Counted from the first letter of the stretch, positions 1-8,253 are shown. The stretch is 26,048 bases of DNA from CF-13 sp035279665 (GCA_035279665.1 DATEHI010000059.1:1-26048), one strand, 5' to 3'. Notes: a model not told the origin generated them from the sequence alone. Numbers and translations are program-made.

Positions 1-77
1 GCGGTCAGCACCACCACCGCGACGGCGACGAGGACAACCGCCTGCCCTGACTGCTTTCGCAACCAGGATCTGTCCAT
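1..77 (-). CDS. TadG-like Flp pilus assembly protein, N-terminal fragment (runs off the window)
   Basis: Only the first 25 codons are visible, starting at an ATG (77-75) whose A is shared with the TGA stop of the preceding TadE gene (TGATG). They encode a short basic head (MDRSWLRKQ), then S-G-Q-A and an unbroken run of Val/Ala/Leu. This is the usual start of the putative Flp pilus-assembly TadE/G-like N-terminal domain, where a basic tail and GQA lead into one membrane helix. Unlike the two upstream TadE proteins, it has no Glu shortly after GQA. That is typical of TadG-type proteins, whose large outer domain would lie outside this window. The position as third gene of a TadE-TadE-TadG row supports the call. 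The family is likely, but the exact subtype cannot be told from 25 residues. Confidence 0.6.
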   Translation of the reverse strand, partial: MDRSWLRKQSGQAVVLVAVAVVVLT

Positions 78-601
78 CAATACTCCGTGCTCATGGTGCT
101 GGTAACAGTCATGACGATCCCGCCCGGGAAAAACTGCGAGCCGAAGGGGGTCAGAGGCTGGAAATTGTATTTGATCGTGACCGCCAGCGCCCTGTGGCCG
201 GCGTAGCTCGGAATGACCGCGCCGCAGCCTCCGGCGGCCCCGGCCGGCGCCTGGCCCGCGGGCGCATTGGTGGTGGCGTTGCCGCTGCCGGCGCCGACGT
301 AAACCAGCCCGGTGTTCGGCGGCATGACGGGAGTGGCGGGCGGCGGGTCATTGACGCAGGTCCCGGGGTTGATTTGGATGCCGTAGGCGTTTTGCTGGGC
401 GGCGCCGATCGCCCAGGAATTGTCCGGCCGAATGCTGCCCGTCGTGATCGCTGCCCGGGCACCATCGCGGGCCGCATTGGCCAGAGTAGCGTAGGCGTAG
501 GCGGCGCGGCCGCAGTCGATCATCATCAGCAGGATCATGATCAGGAATGGCGAGATCATCGCCATCTCGACCAGCGATTGGCCGCGCTTCTTGCGTCTCA
601 C
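77..601 (-). CDS. TadE-like minor pseudopilin of a Flp/Tad pilus (second copy)
   Basis: 174 residues. A very basic head (MRRKKR) is followed by GQSLVE and a hydrophobic helix at about residues 12-29, then the alanine-rich stretch ANAARDGARAA. This is the TadE layout: a prepilin-like N-terminus with a conserved Glu after the G-Q, and one membrane helix. The rest, about 125 residues, is Gly/Ala/Pro-rich, carries two cysteines (82 and 126) that could form a disulfide outside the membrane, and ends in a beta-rich segment. The start is GTG at 601-599, overlapping the stop of the previous gene (GTGA), so the two are probably translationally coupled. By family knowledge TadE proteins are minor pilins needed for Flp pilus assembly. 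Which subunit this is, TadE or TadF, cannot be decided here. Confidence 0.75.
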   Translation of the reverse strand: MRRKKRGQSLVEMAMISPFLIMILLMMIDCGRAAYAYATLANAARDGARAAITTGSIRPDNSWAIGAAQQNAYGIQINPGTCVNDPPPATPVMPPNTGLVYVGAGSGNATTNAPAGQAPAGAAGGCGAVIPSYAGHRALAVTIKYNFQPLTPFGSQFFPGGIVMTVTSTMSTEY

Positions 602-1176
602 TGCTTTTGAACCTGCATGGCCGTCGTCGCTTCGACCTGGATCAGGCTGGCGCCGACCACCTCCGCCAGCGGCGTGACCGGCGAGAAGTTGTAGAGGATG
701 GTGACCTGGATCGTCTGCTGTGCGGGCGTGGCCTGGCTGTCATTGCCGTCGAAGCAGATGAAAACGTAGCCAGCGTTCGGCTGCGTCGGGTAGTAGATCG
801 ACCAGCTCGACGGGGCGCCGGTCAGGCAGTGAGAGGGGGTGCTTACCGGGAGGCTGAGCGTCACGTCGCTCGGTACTTCCTTCTGGGCGGCGGCCAGGAC
901 CTGACCGTAGCTGTCGTAGGCATTGCTACCCGAGGTGGGGTCGTAGTACGTTCCCTGGCGGGCCGCCTCGCGGGCCGAGTTGGTGACCGCGATGGCGTAG
1001 TAGAAGACCCTGCCCAGGTCCGCGCTGCCCATGACGAGCAGCATCAGGATGGGGAGCAAGAGGGCCGTTTCGACGATCGCCTGCCCCTTGCGGGACCGGC
1101 CCGCCGGCCGAGGCGAGGGGCGCGGAACGTGCCATCCGAGCGTTTGAGGCAGTCGTTGAAGACGGTGGCACCGCAT
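598..1176 (-). CDS. TadE-like minor pseudopilin of a Flp/Tad pilus (first copy)
   Basis: The core is K-GQAIVE followed by a leucine-rich membrane helix and then the N-S-A-R-E-A-A-R motif typical of TadE family proteins. A roughly 130-residue outer domain follows, with two cysteines. The start is uncertain. The frame is open to 1245, but the ATG at 1176 is the only one with a reasonable ribosome site (GAAGG, 5 nt upstream), giving 192 residues. An ATG at 1191 has a G-run only 3 nt away, and the one at 1245 has nothing. Even from 1176 there are about 36 residues before GQAIVE, more than the usual short basic head. The stop overlaps the start of the second TadE gene (GTGA). The gap of about 110 bp to resB shows no clear terminator or promoter. 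Confidence 0.75.
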   Translation of the reverse strand: MRCHRLQRLPQTLGWHVPRPSPRPAGRSRKGQAIVETALLLPILMLLVMGSADLGRVFYYAIAVTNSAREAARQGTYYDPTSGSNAYDSYGQVLAAAQKEVPSDVTLSLPVSTPSHCLTGAPSSWSIYYPTQPNAGYVFICFDGNDSQATPAQQTIQVTILYNFSPVTPLAEVVGASLIQVEATTAMQVQKQ

Positions 1177-1284
1177 ATCGGCCTTCAGCATGACCCCCCG
1201 AATACGGTTTGAATCCCTGCCGTTGGGACCATTCACTCTGGTCATACGACGACAGAAACGTTACGGAGGCCGTTACCTTGGCGC

Positions 1285-2562
1285 TTAGCCGGTAAGCTCC
1301 CGGGCCGGGACGAGGCGCTGTTCCGGCCCCATCAGCGGCAGGTAAAGACTGATCAGCAGGGCGGCCAGTCCGATCACGAAGGCGGCCAATACGATCGGGA
1401 TCCCGGGGTCCTTGTTCAGGGTCAGATCCGTGTACGCCTTCAGCGAGGTGAAAGTCAATTTGTAGCCGTCGGGAGTGACGACGCTGTCCCCGACCCGCAG
1501 GGCCCCCCGCCAGCGGAGGTCCATGTTGCTGGTGTCCAGCGAGAAGACGTTCTGGGGCTGCGTCAGGTGGAGGTCGCCCCGGTAGAGCCGGACCAGCAGG
1601 ATCGGGTTCCGCAGCTGGGGCGTTCCGGGCGCAATCGACTGATTGACGATCTGCGGATCCGGCATGAAGATCGCCGTGGCGCCCAGCTGCTCCGAGGGCG
1701 GTCCGGCGGAGGGGACCTTGATCACCCCGTTCGCGAACTGCGGATCGCCGACGAAAATGGTCGCGCCGTCCTCGAGGACCCGACCGTCGGGGGCCTCGAC
1801 CCGCAGCGTCGGCGCCCATCCGTATCCCGCCTGATAGATCTTCACGCCGCGGTACTCGACGTAGTGGTTGACCTGGATGCTTCGCGTGTCGACAAGACGG
1901 CCGCCGTCGAAGATGCGGACCTGGGAGGTGAAGTCCTTGGGCGCGCCGCTCGGCCAGTAGGTCGCACTGAAGTGATCGACCTTGACCTGGAATCCGGCAT
2001 GGTCGCTGGCAAGCTTGCCCTCGCTGAGGTTGTCGTAATTGGCGCGAGCTTCGACGAAGCTGTCCCCCTCCACCACGGCCGCATTACCGACGAAACCACC
2101 CGCCTTGCCGTAGATCACGCCCACAAGGAGGATGAAGAAGCTGGCGTGGAAGACGATGCTGGCCACCTCCGCCCAGAGCCCACGATTGCGTTGCGCCGGA
2201 TCCCTGGCACGCCGCCAGGCGGCCGGCACCCGAATGAACATGCTCGCCCCAATCGAGGTGTACATGAGAACGGCGGTGATGATGAAGGGCCACGAGCTGA
2301 AGATGTCGAAGAGGCCGAGCCGGGCAAACCACGGCGCCGACACCGGATGGCGGAGGACGTAGCCCATCACGCTCCGTGGGTTCTGCGGCAGCTGTGGGAT
2401 GAGGGTGCCGATGGTGGCCAGCAGCGCCAGGATGGCGAGCAAGATGATGGCGGTGCGCATCTTGCGCAGTTCGCGCCAGGCGCGGCCAAGCCAGCGAAGG
2501 GGCGCGATTCGCCGCCCGGCCGCCGGCCTGATCGCCGAACGGACCGGCGACGGTGCAATCAT
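1285..2562 (-). CDS. resB: Cytochrome c biogenesis protein ResB (CcsB, System II)
   Basis: 425 residues. ResB works with CcsA/ResC as the haem-delivering cytochrome c synthetase on the outer face of the cytoplasmic membrane. The layout matches the ResB family: a basic head with L-R-K-M-R-T leading into TM1 (about 37-57, ending GTLIPQ), TM2 (about 91-110), TM3 (about 133-151) with a His at 139 in the position of a conserved membrane histidine, a large outer domain (about 155-385), then K-D-P-G-I-P and a last TM (about 388-409). The C-terminus lacks the HRR-W-like end seen in some ResB proteins. The gene starts 12 bp after the nuoN stop, with AGGA upstream, so it is probably the last gene of the nuo transcript. 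No ccsA and no CxxCH cytochrome gene is seen in the window. Confidence 0.88.
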   Translation of the reverse strand: MIAPSPVRSAIRPAAGRRIAPLRWLGRAWRELRKMRTAIILLAILALLATIGTLIPQLPQNPRSVMGYVLRHPVSAPWFARLGLFDIFSSWPFIITAVLMYTSIGASMFIRVPAAWRRARDPAQRNRGLWAEVASIVFHASFFILLVGVIYGKAGGFVGNAAVVEGDSFVEARANYDNLSEGKLASDHAGFQVKVDHFSATYWPSGAPKDFTSQVRIFDGGRLVDTRSIQVNHYVEYRGVKIYQAGYGWAPTLRVEAPDGRVLEDGATIFVGDPQFANGVIKVPSAGPPSEQLGATAIFMPDPQIVNQSIAPGTPQLRNPILLVRLYRGDLHLTQPQNVFSLDTSNMDLRWRGALRVGDSVVTPDGYKLTFTSLKAYTDLTLNKDPGIPIVLAAFVIGLAALLISLYLPLMGPEQRLVPARELTG

Positions 2563-2574
2563 TTCATTCCGATC

Positions 2575-4029
2575 CTAAAAGTGTAGGGACGCCGCGTTCC
2601 TCGCCCAGTCGAGGACCACCGACGGAAAGAGACCCAGGAAGACGGTGGCGACCGCCGCCGCGCCCAGCACCGTGCTCGTAGAGAAGCCGACGCGACTCTC
2701 GGCGACCGCTCCGTCGGGTGGGGCGAGCATGACAACGATCACGCGCAAGTAGTAATAGAAGGAGACGATGGTCATGAGCACCGCCACCACCAGTGGCGCC
2801 CAGAGCTGTGCCGTGACCAGGGCCTGGAAGACGAAGAGCTTGGCGAAGAACCCCACAGTGGGCGGGATGCCCGCCAGGGAGAGCATGAAGATCGTCATCA
2901 CGGTGGCCAGGAATGGACGCCGGTAGAAGAGGCCCCGCCAGTAGCTCAGTTCGGCGGTCTGCTCGCCGCCGGCACCGATCGCGGTGACGACCGCAAACGC
3001 GCCGAAGTTCATCACAGCGTAGGCGGCGATGTAAAACACTGTGGCGGTGAAGCCCTGGGTCGTGCCCGGGAGCACGCCGAGCAGGATGTAGCCCGCGTGC
3101 GCGATCCCGGAGTAGGCCAGCAGGCGCTTCAGATTGTCCTGCGTGATCGCGACCAGGTTTCCGATGATCAGCGAGAGGATGGCGATCAACACCAGCGGGA
3201 AATACCACCGCGTCCAGACCGAGGGGAAGGTCGCGATGAAGATGCGCCCGACCGCGGCAAAAGCCGCCGCCTTGGTCGCCACCGACATGAAGGTCGTCAC
3301 GACGGTCGGCGCCCCCTCATAAACATCGGGCGTCCACATGTGGAAGGGGGCCGCCGACACCTTAAAGGCCAACCCGACCGAGAGCAAGGCGATGCCGACC
3401 AGGAGCAGCACGTTGCTCGCGGCGGCGGCGGTCGTATACGCCGCGATCGCGCGCAGCGTCGTGGCGCCGGTGGCGCCGTAGATGAGAGCCATACCGTAGA
3501 GCAAAAACCCGGTCGCGAAGCCGCCCAGCAGCAGGTATTTGAGTGCGGCTTCCTGCGAGCGCAGGGCCGTCCGCGCGAACCCGGAAAGGACGTAGAGGGA
3601 GATCGACAGCAACTCGATGCCGAGGAAGATCGTCATCAGGCTGGTGGCGGCGGCAAGCAGCATCATGCCCGCGGTGGCGCCCAGCAGGAGAACGTAATAC
3701 TCGCCGTAGTCGAGGTCGAGGGCGCGAAGGAAGCGCGGCGAGATCAGCGCGGTGAGAATGCTGACCGCGATCAGCAGAATGTTGAAGAACGCGGCCAGGC
3801 TGTCGGCGACCACGGTATCCCCGAAGGCTTCGCGGTTCTGGCCCCAGAGCGGGAAGCTGGCGGCGAGCGCGCCCAGCAGCCCGACCACGGTGACGGCGGC
3901 GAGCCAGCCGCGCCGTTCGGGCGGCACCACGAGGTCCAAAAAGAGAACCACGATCGCCGTGCCCACCACGATCAGCTCGGGCAGGATCGCCCCGTAATCG
4001 ATGCCAAGGCCGTTCAGGGTGATCGTCAT
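2575..4029 (-). CDS. nuoN: NADH-quinone oxidoreductase subunit N (complex I)
   Basis: 484 residues, a normal length. Antiporter-like membrane subunit next to NuoK and one of the proton-translocating units of complex I. The sequence is a string of about 14 hydrophobic helices. Key charged residues of the family are present: Glu139 in GIELLSISLYVLSGF, Lys223 in AFKVSAAPFHMWTPDVYEG, and the Lys in the late FFAKLFVF segment. The lysine in VATKAAAF is also kept. The ATG at 4029 overlaps the nuoM stop by 4 bp (ATGA). The stop is TAG, 12 bp before resB. As usual in nuoA-N operons it is the last nuo gene. Confidence 0.96.
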   Translation of the reverse strand: MTITLNGLGIDYGAILPELIVVGTAIVVLFLDLVVPPERRGWLAAVTVVGLLGALAASFPLWGQNREAFGDTVVADSLAAFFNILLIAVSILTALISPRFLRALDLDYGEYYVLLLGATAGMMLLAAATSLMTIFLGIELLSISLYVLSGFARTALRSQEAALKYLLLGGFATGFLLYGMALIYGATGATTLRAIAAYTTAAAASNVLLLVGIALLSVGLAFKVSAAPFHMWTPDVYEGAPTVVTTFMSVATKAAAFAAVGRIFIATFPSVWTRWYFPLVLIAILSLIIGNLVAITQDNLKRLLAYSGIAHAGYILLGVLPGTTQGFTATVFYIAAYAVMNFGAFAVVTAIGAGGEQTAELSYWRGLFYRRPFLATVMTIFMLSLAGIPPTVGFFAKLFVFQALVTAQLWAPLVVAVLMTIVSFYYYLRVIVVMLAPPDGAVAESRVGFSTSTVLGAAAVATVFLGLFPSVVLDWARNAASLHF

Positions 4030-5555
4030 CGCAGGATCACCGGCAGCGCCTTGACGGTGGCGTCGACGGCGGCGGGAAAGAAGCCGGGGCTGACTCCGAT
4101 CACCAACATCAAGGCGAGCAGCGGCGCCAGCACCCCGACGTCGACCAGGCGCAACTCAGGAAAGCCCGCCGGCTGCGGTGGTGCCTCCTGCGTGCTCCCC
4201 TGGTAGAAGCGAAGCACGTACCAGGCTGCGAGGATCACGCCGATGCCGGCGCCGACGGCGAGCGGCAGGAACGATGCCCAGGCACCGAGCATGATCAGGA
4301 ACTCACCGACAAAGCCGTTCAGGCCGGGGAGGCCAAGAGCGGCGAGCGATACGACGAGGAAGAGCGCCGCGAACAAGGGGGCGGTTGCCGCCAGCCCGCG
4401 AAGCTCGGCGCGGAGGCGTGTCCCGGCGCGCTGCTCGATCATGCCCACCACCAGGAAGAGGGCCGCGATGATCACACCGTGGTTGATCATCTGCACCAGG
4501 GCGCCCTCGATGCCGAGCAAGTTGCCCGCGAAGATGCCGAGCCCGATGAAGCCGAGGTGGCTCATCGACGCGTAGGCGACCAACCGCTTGAGGTCGGTCT
4601 GGACCAGCGCCATCAAGGCGCCGTAGAGGATTCCGATCGTCGCCAGCACCGCGAGCGGCCCGCCCAGGCTATGCGCCGCTTCCGGGAAGAGCGCCAGGTT
4701 GAAGCGTAAGAAACCGTAGGCGCCCAGCTTGGAAACCAGCCCGGCAAACACGATCACGACGGGAATCGGCGAGGCGGTGTAGGCGGCCGGCAGCCAGGTA
4801 TGCAGTGGCCAGATCGGCATCTTGATGGCGAAGGCGAGCGCGAAACCCACAAAGAGCAGCTGCGGGATGCCGATGCTCGGAAGGCCGCCGGGTAAATGCC
4901 AGACCCCCGTCGCCGGATGCTGCACCAGGACCGTCCAGTCGAACGTCAGCTGGCCCGTCTGCGAGAAGTTGATCCCCGCGACCGCGAGGATGGCGACCAG
5001 CATCGCGAAGCTGCCGACGACGGTGTAGATGAGGAATTTGAACGCGGCGTAGATCCGGCGGCCCTCGCCCCACACCCCGATCAGGAAGTAGAGCGGAACC
5101 AGCATCGCCTCCCAGAAGACATAGAAGAGGATGAGGTCAAGAGCCAGGAGGATGCCGGTGGTGGCGGCCTCCAGGATGAGCAGCAGCAGGATGAATTGCT
5201 TGAGGCGGCGCGTGGACGAATCGGTGACGGCGATCGCGATCAAGAACAGCAGGGCGTTCAGGCCGAGCAGGAAGAGGCTCAAGCCGTCGATGCCGAGGTG
5301 ATAGCTGATCCCCAGCGAGGGAATCCATTGCAGGGTTTCCTCGAACTGCAGGTGGAGATTGCCAACGCCCTGCTGGAATCCACCGATGACCGCGACCACC
5401 AGGGCCAGCGTGAGGACCGAGGTCAGGATCCCGAGCTGTTTGATGACACGCCCCGCCACCGAAGGCGTGAGCGCGACGAGGAGGGCGCCAGCCAGGGGGA
5501 GCACGAGGATGAGCGTCAACCAGGGCACGTTGCTGGGCAGGGTGTACCAGCTCAT
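4026..5555 (-). CDS. nuoM: NADH-quinone oxidoreductase subunit M (complex I)
   Basis: 509 residues, normal for NuoM. Antiporter-like proton-translocating subunit of the membrane arm. The TM5 Glu (E149 in F-W-E-A-M-L-V-P), the TM7 Lys (K245 in AFAIKMPIWPLHTW), the TM8 Lys (in VSKLGAYG) and the TM12 Glu (E418 in GFVGEFLIMLG) are all present, so the proton path looks intact. The loop after LHTWLP reads A-A-Y-T-A-S-P, where many NuoM proteins have D-A-H-T-E-A-P, so three polar residues are missing. The ATG start overlaps the nuoL stop by 4 bp (ATGA), and the stop overlaps nuoN the same way. Confidence 0.96.
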   Translation of the reverse strand: MSWYTLPSNVPWLTLILVLPLAGALLVALTPSVAGRVIKQLGILTSVLTLALVVAVIGGFQQGVGNLHLQFEETLQWIPSLGISYHLGIDGLSLFLLGLNALLFLIAIAVTDSSTRRLKQFILLLLILEAATTGILLALDLILFYVFWEAMLVPLYFLIGVWGEGRRIYAAFKFLIYTVVGSFAMLVAILAVAGINFSQTGQLTFDWTVLVQHPATGVWHLPGGLPSIGIPQLLFVGFALAFAIKMPIWPLHTWLPAAYTASPIPVVIVFAGLVSKLGAYGFLRFNLALFPEAAHSLGGPLAVLATIGILYGALMALVQTDLKRLVAYASMSHLGFIGLGIFAGNLLGIEGALVQMINHGVIIAALFLVVGMIEQRAGTRLRAELRGLAATAPLFAALFLVVSLAALGLPGLNGFVGEFLIMLGAWASFLPLAVGAGIGVILAAWYVLRFYQGSTQEAPPQPAGFPELRLVDVGVLAPLLALMLVIGVSPGFFPAAVDATVKALPVILR

Positions 5556-7435
5556 GCGCCAAACTTCCAGGGCAGATACCCGAGGTACCAGGCGACGATG
5601 ACGAGCACGCCGACCGCGCCGCCCAGAGTCACCAGGGCATAGCTGCGTACCCGGCCGGTTTGGATCCCGCGGACGTCCTGCGCCTCGACCATCACGGCCG
5701 CGGCCACGGCATTCACGGCGCCATCGATCACCCGTGGTTCCACCACGTCGTTGAGGAAACGGGCGAGCGCGAGCCCCGGCCGGACAAAGAGGCGGTCATA
5801 GAGCTCGTCGATGTAGTACTTGTGCTCGACCAGCGTGTGGATCGGGCCGAGGCGGGTCCGCCAGGCCACCGCCAGCTCCGGGCGGCGCGCATGCAGGAGG
5901 TAGGCGAGGCCGAAGCCGACCAACGCGACCAGCACCGACAGCGCGGCGAGGCCGATGAAGGCAGCCGTCCCGACTTCGACCGCGTGGCCGAAGACCGGTG
6001 TCAAGAAGCTGGCCACCGGGATGTAGCCACCCACCACCGCGCCGGCCGCCAGGATCACGATCGGAATCGTCTGAACCGGCGCCGCCTCATGCAGGTGGCG
6101 GTCGTCATGGGCCAGCCACTCCCAGCCGAAGGCGATGAAGAAGAGGCGGAACATGTAGTAGGCGGTCAGGCCGGCCGTGAGCAGCGCCAGCACACCGAGC
6201 CAGAACTCCCCTCCGGTCGTGTTCAATGCCGCGCGGATGATCTCGTCCTTGCTGAAGAAGCCGGCAAAGAGCGGGAAACCGCTGATGGAGAGCGTGCCGA
6301 TCAAGAATGTCCAGAACGTGATGGGGAGACCGGCACGCAGATTCCCCATGTGGCGGATGTCCTGGTCCTCGTGGAAGGCGTGGATCACGTTGCCCGCCGC
6401 GAGGAAGAGGAGCGCCTTGAAGAAGGCGTGCGTCATGAAATGGAACATGCCGGCGGTGTAGGCCCCGATGCCCACGGCGAGGAACATGTAGCCGATCTGG
6501 CTCATCGTCGAGTAGGCGAGGATCCGCTTGATGTCGACCTGGGAGGTCCCGATGGTGGCCGCGAAGAAGGCCGTCACGCCGCCGATCACGGCGACGGTGG
6601 CGGCCGCGGTCGGCGCCCAATCGTAGAGCAGGTGCATGCGCGCCACCAGGTAGACGCCGGCGGTGACCATGGTGGCGGCATGGATCAGGGCCGAGACCGG
6701 CGTCGGGCCCTCCATGGCGTCCGGAAGCCAGGTGTGGAGTGGCAGCTGTGCGGATTTCGCCACGGCCCCGACCAGCAGCAGCAGGCAAATGGCGGTGATG
6801 ACGGTACCGCCCTTGGGGAGCTGATGAACGCGGTTGAAGAGGTTCTGAAAATCGAGAACGCGGAGGTTGAGGAAGATCAAGAAGGCGGCGAAGACCATGC
6901 CGACGTCGCCAATGGTGTTCATGACGAAGGCCTTGCGGGCCGCCAGCACCGCCGACGGGCGCTCGAACCAGAAGCCGATCAGCAGGTAGGAACTCAGGCC
7001 GACCATCGCCCAGCCGATGATCAGCCAGACGAGATTCCCGGAAAGGACGAGCAGGAGCATCGAGAAGACGAAGAGATTCATGTAGGCGAAGAAGCGCGAA
7101 TAGCCGGGATCATCCCGCATGTAGCCGATCGAATAGACGTGGATCAGGAAGCCGACGCCGGTGATCACCAGGACCATCAGGGTCGAGAGCGCGTCGACGT
7201 AGAGGTTGAAGGGGACGTTGAAGTCGGCGCTCTGCCACCAGGTGAAATAGGTCTGGTCGAGCTTCTGACCGCCCAACACCTGCGCGAAGACCAACAAGGC
7301 GAAGACGAAGGCTAATCCGATACTGCCGGCTCCGACCCATCCGGCCACGCGCCTGGGCAGCAGCCGGCCGAAGAAGGCGTTGACCAGGAACCCCGCAATG
7401 GGCGCCAGGAGGACCAGCGGCGCGAGGATCTCCAC
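5552..7435 (-). CDS. nuoL: NADH-quinone oxidoreductase subunit L (complex I)
   Basis: 627 residues, normal for NuoL. Distal antiporter-like subunit with the long lateral helix and C-terminal anchor. Recognised by LIHVYSIGYM, SYLLIGFWFERPSA, AKSAQLPLHTWLPDAMEGPTPVSALIHAAT split over residues 225-255, HAFFKALLFLAAGNVIHA, and F-F-S-K-D-E near residue 400. The TM7 Lys (K227) and the TM12 Lys/Asp are present. Two usual residues are not: the Glu of the G-W-E motif is Ala143 (codon GCG, 7007-7009), and the Arg of N-R-(V/I)-G-D is Thr174 (codon ACC, 6914-6916), with Asp177 kept. The start is GTG at 7435, with AAGGAG 9 nt upstream lying across the nuoK end. It is 6 bp downstream of nuoK and overlaps nuoM by ATGA. 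Confidence 0.96.
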   Translation of the reverse strand: MEILAPLVLLAPIAGFLVNAFFGRLLPRRVAGWVGAGSIGLAFVFALLVFAQVLGGQKLDQTYFTWWQSADFNVPFNLYVDALSTLMVLVITGVGFLIHVYSIGYMRDDPGYSRFFAYMNLFVFSMLLLVLSGNLVWLIIGWAMVGLSSYLLIGFWFERPSAVLAARKAFVMNTIGDVGMVFAAFLIFLNLRVLDFQNLFNRVHQLPKGGTVITAICLLLLVGAVAKSAQLPLHTWLPDAMEGPTPVSALIHAATMVTAGVYLVARMHLLYDWAPTAAATVAVIGGVTAFFAATIGTSQVDIKRILAYSTMSQIGYMFLAVGIGAYTAGMFHFMTHAFFKALLFLAAGNVIHAFHEDQDIRHMGNLRAGLPITFWTFLIGTLSISGFPLFAGFFSKDEIIRAALNTTGGEFWLGVLALLTAGLTAYYMFRLFFIAFGWEWLAHDDRHLHEAAPVQTIPIVILAAGAVVGGYIPVASFLTPVFGHAVEVGTAAFIGLAALSVLVALVGFGLAYLLHARRPELAVAWRTRLGPIHTLVEHKYYIDELYDRLFVRPGLALARFLNDVVEPRVIDGAVNAVAAAVMVEAQDVRGIQTGRVRSYALVTLGGAVGVLVIVAWYLGYLPWKFGA

Positions 7436-7441
7436 CGCCTG

Positions 7442-7747
7442 CTACTCCTTCATCAGATCGAGTTCGTCGACATCCATCTGCCGGCCGGCCCGGTAGACCT
7501 GCACGATGATGGCGATCCCGACCACCACCTCTGCCGCCGCGACCGTGATCACGAGGAAGGCGAACACGACGCCGTCGAGCGAGTTCAGGTAGCGGCTCAT
7601 CGCGGCGAAGGCCAGGTTGACGGCGTTGAGCATCAGCTCGATGCACATGAAGACGACGAGCGGATTGCGCCGGACCATGAAGCCGATCGCCCCTAGCGTG
7701 AAGAGGACGGCGCTCAAGAGCAGGAAGGTGGAAGCGGGAACCGGCAT
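7442..7747 (-). CDS. nuoK: NADH-quinone oxidoreductase subunit K (complex I)
   Basis: 101 residues, exactly the family size, with three membrane helices. The two membrane glutamates known to matter in NuoK are present: Glu37 in F-M-C-I-E-L-M-L-N and Glu73 in A-A-A-E-V-V-V-G. The frame stays open upstream to 7990, but the ATG at 7747 forms TGATG with the nuoJ stop and gives the family N-terminus, so the longer reading is an antisense-like artefact of nuoJ. The stop is TAG, with the nuoL ribosome site (AAGGAG) embedded in the last codons, which ties nuoL translation to this gene. Confidence 0.95.
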   Translation of the reverse strand: MPVPASTFLLLSAVLFTLGAIGFMVRRNPLVVFMCIELMLNAVNLAFAAMSRYLNSLDGVVFAFLVITVAAAEVVVGIAIIVQVYRAGRQMDVDELDLMKE

Positions 7748-8253
7748 CAGCGGATCCTCCGCATCCCCAGGTAGACCGCGCCGACCGCCGCGATCAGCAA
7801 TAGGACGGACGTGACCTCGACCGGGAAGAGGAAGCGGGTATAGAGGAGGATGCCGATGGTCTGCACATTGCCCGCCGCAGCGATCACCTCGGGCGTGAAG
7901 CTGCCGGGATGGCCGGTGAGCCCGCGGTTGAAGAGCAAGCCGCCCAGCAGCGCAGCGAAGATGACGCCGAACACGACCCCGTAGATCCACTCTGTGCCGC
8001 GTGGCCTGAAACTGATATCCGTCTCCGGGTTCATGAGGGCGATGATGAAGACGAAAAGCACCATCACGGCTCCGGCGTAGACGATGATCTGCGCGGCAAA
8101 CAGGAACTGCGCGTTCAACATCAGGAACAGCACCGCCAGGCCGAGCATGTTGGCCACCAGCGAGAGCGCGTTGTACATCGGCTTGCGGAAGGCCACCACG
8201 CCGACCGCCGTCACCACCTCCCAGGCCGCCACGATGGCGAACCCGATTACCAC
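7747..8253 (-). CDS. nuoJ: NADH-quinone oxidoreductase subunit J (complex I)
   Basis: 168 residues, slightly short but normal for bacterial NuoJ. Five membrane helices with the family segments ALSLVANMLGLAVLFLML, Q-I-I-V-Y-A-G-A-V-M-V-L-F-V-F, and the later V-L-L-L-I-A-A-V-G helix. NuoJ sits at the junction of the membrane and peripheral arms, and its TM3 (the Y-A-G-A-V-M region) is the helix that twists in the coupling cycle. The start is GTG at 8253, overlapping the nuoI end by 7 bp. No ATG further in gives the family N-terminus. The stop overlaps nuoK (TGATG). Confidence 0.94.
   Translation of the reverse strand: MVIGFAIVAAWEVVTAVGVVAFRKPMYNALSLVANMLGLAVLFLMLNAQFLFAAQIIVYAGAVMVLFVFIIALMNPETDISFRPRGTEWIYGVVFGVIFAALLGGLLFNRGLTGHPGSFTPEVIAAAGNVQTIGILLYTRFLFPVEVTSVLLLIAAVGAVYLGMRRIR

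Noticed and set aside
1261..1284. GTAACG repeated around GCCTCC downstream of resB as a hairpin or promoter
   Set aside because: It is a short direct repeat with an imperfect 4-bp stem, and no -35/-10 pair with proper spacing was found.
3097..4206. Plus-strand open frame of 369 codons opposite nuoN and nuoM
   Set aside because: Low-complexity charged product and full overlap with two well-identified membrane subunits; antisense shadow.
5660..7315. Long plus-strand open frame of 551 codons opposite nuoL
   Set aside because: Its product is a Asp/Glu/Arg/His/Gln-rich string without fold or motifs, as expected from the antisense of hydrophobic GC-rich codons. nuoL on the other strand is certain.
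7748..7990. N-terminal extension of NuoK by 81 codons
   Set aside because: It lies inside nuoJ, is Arg/His/Pro-rich, and would destroy the fixed 101-residue family size.
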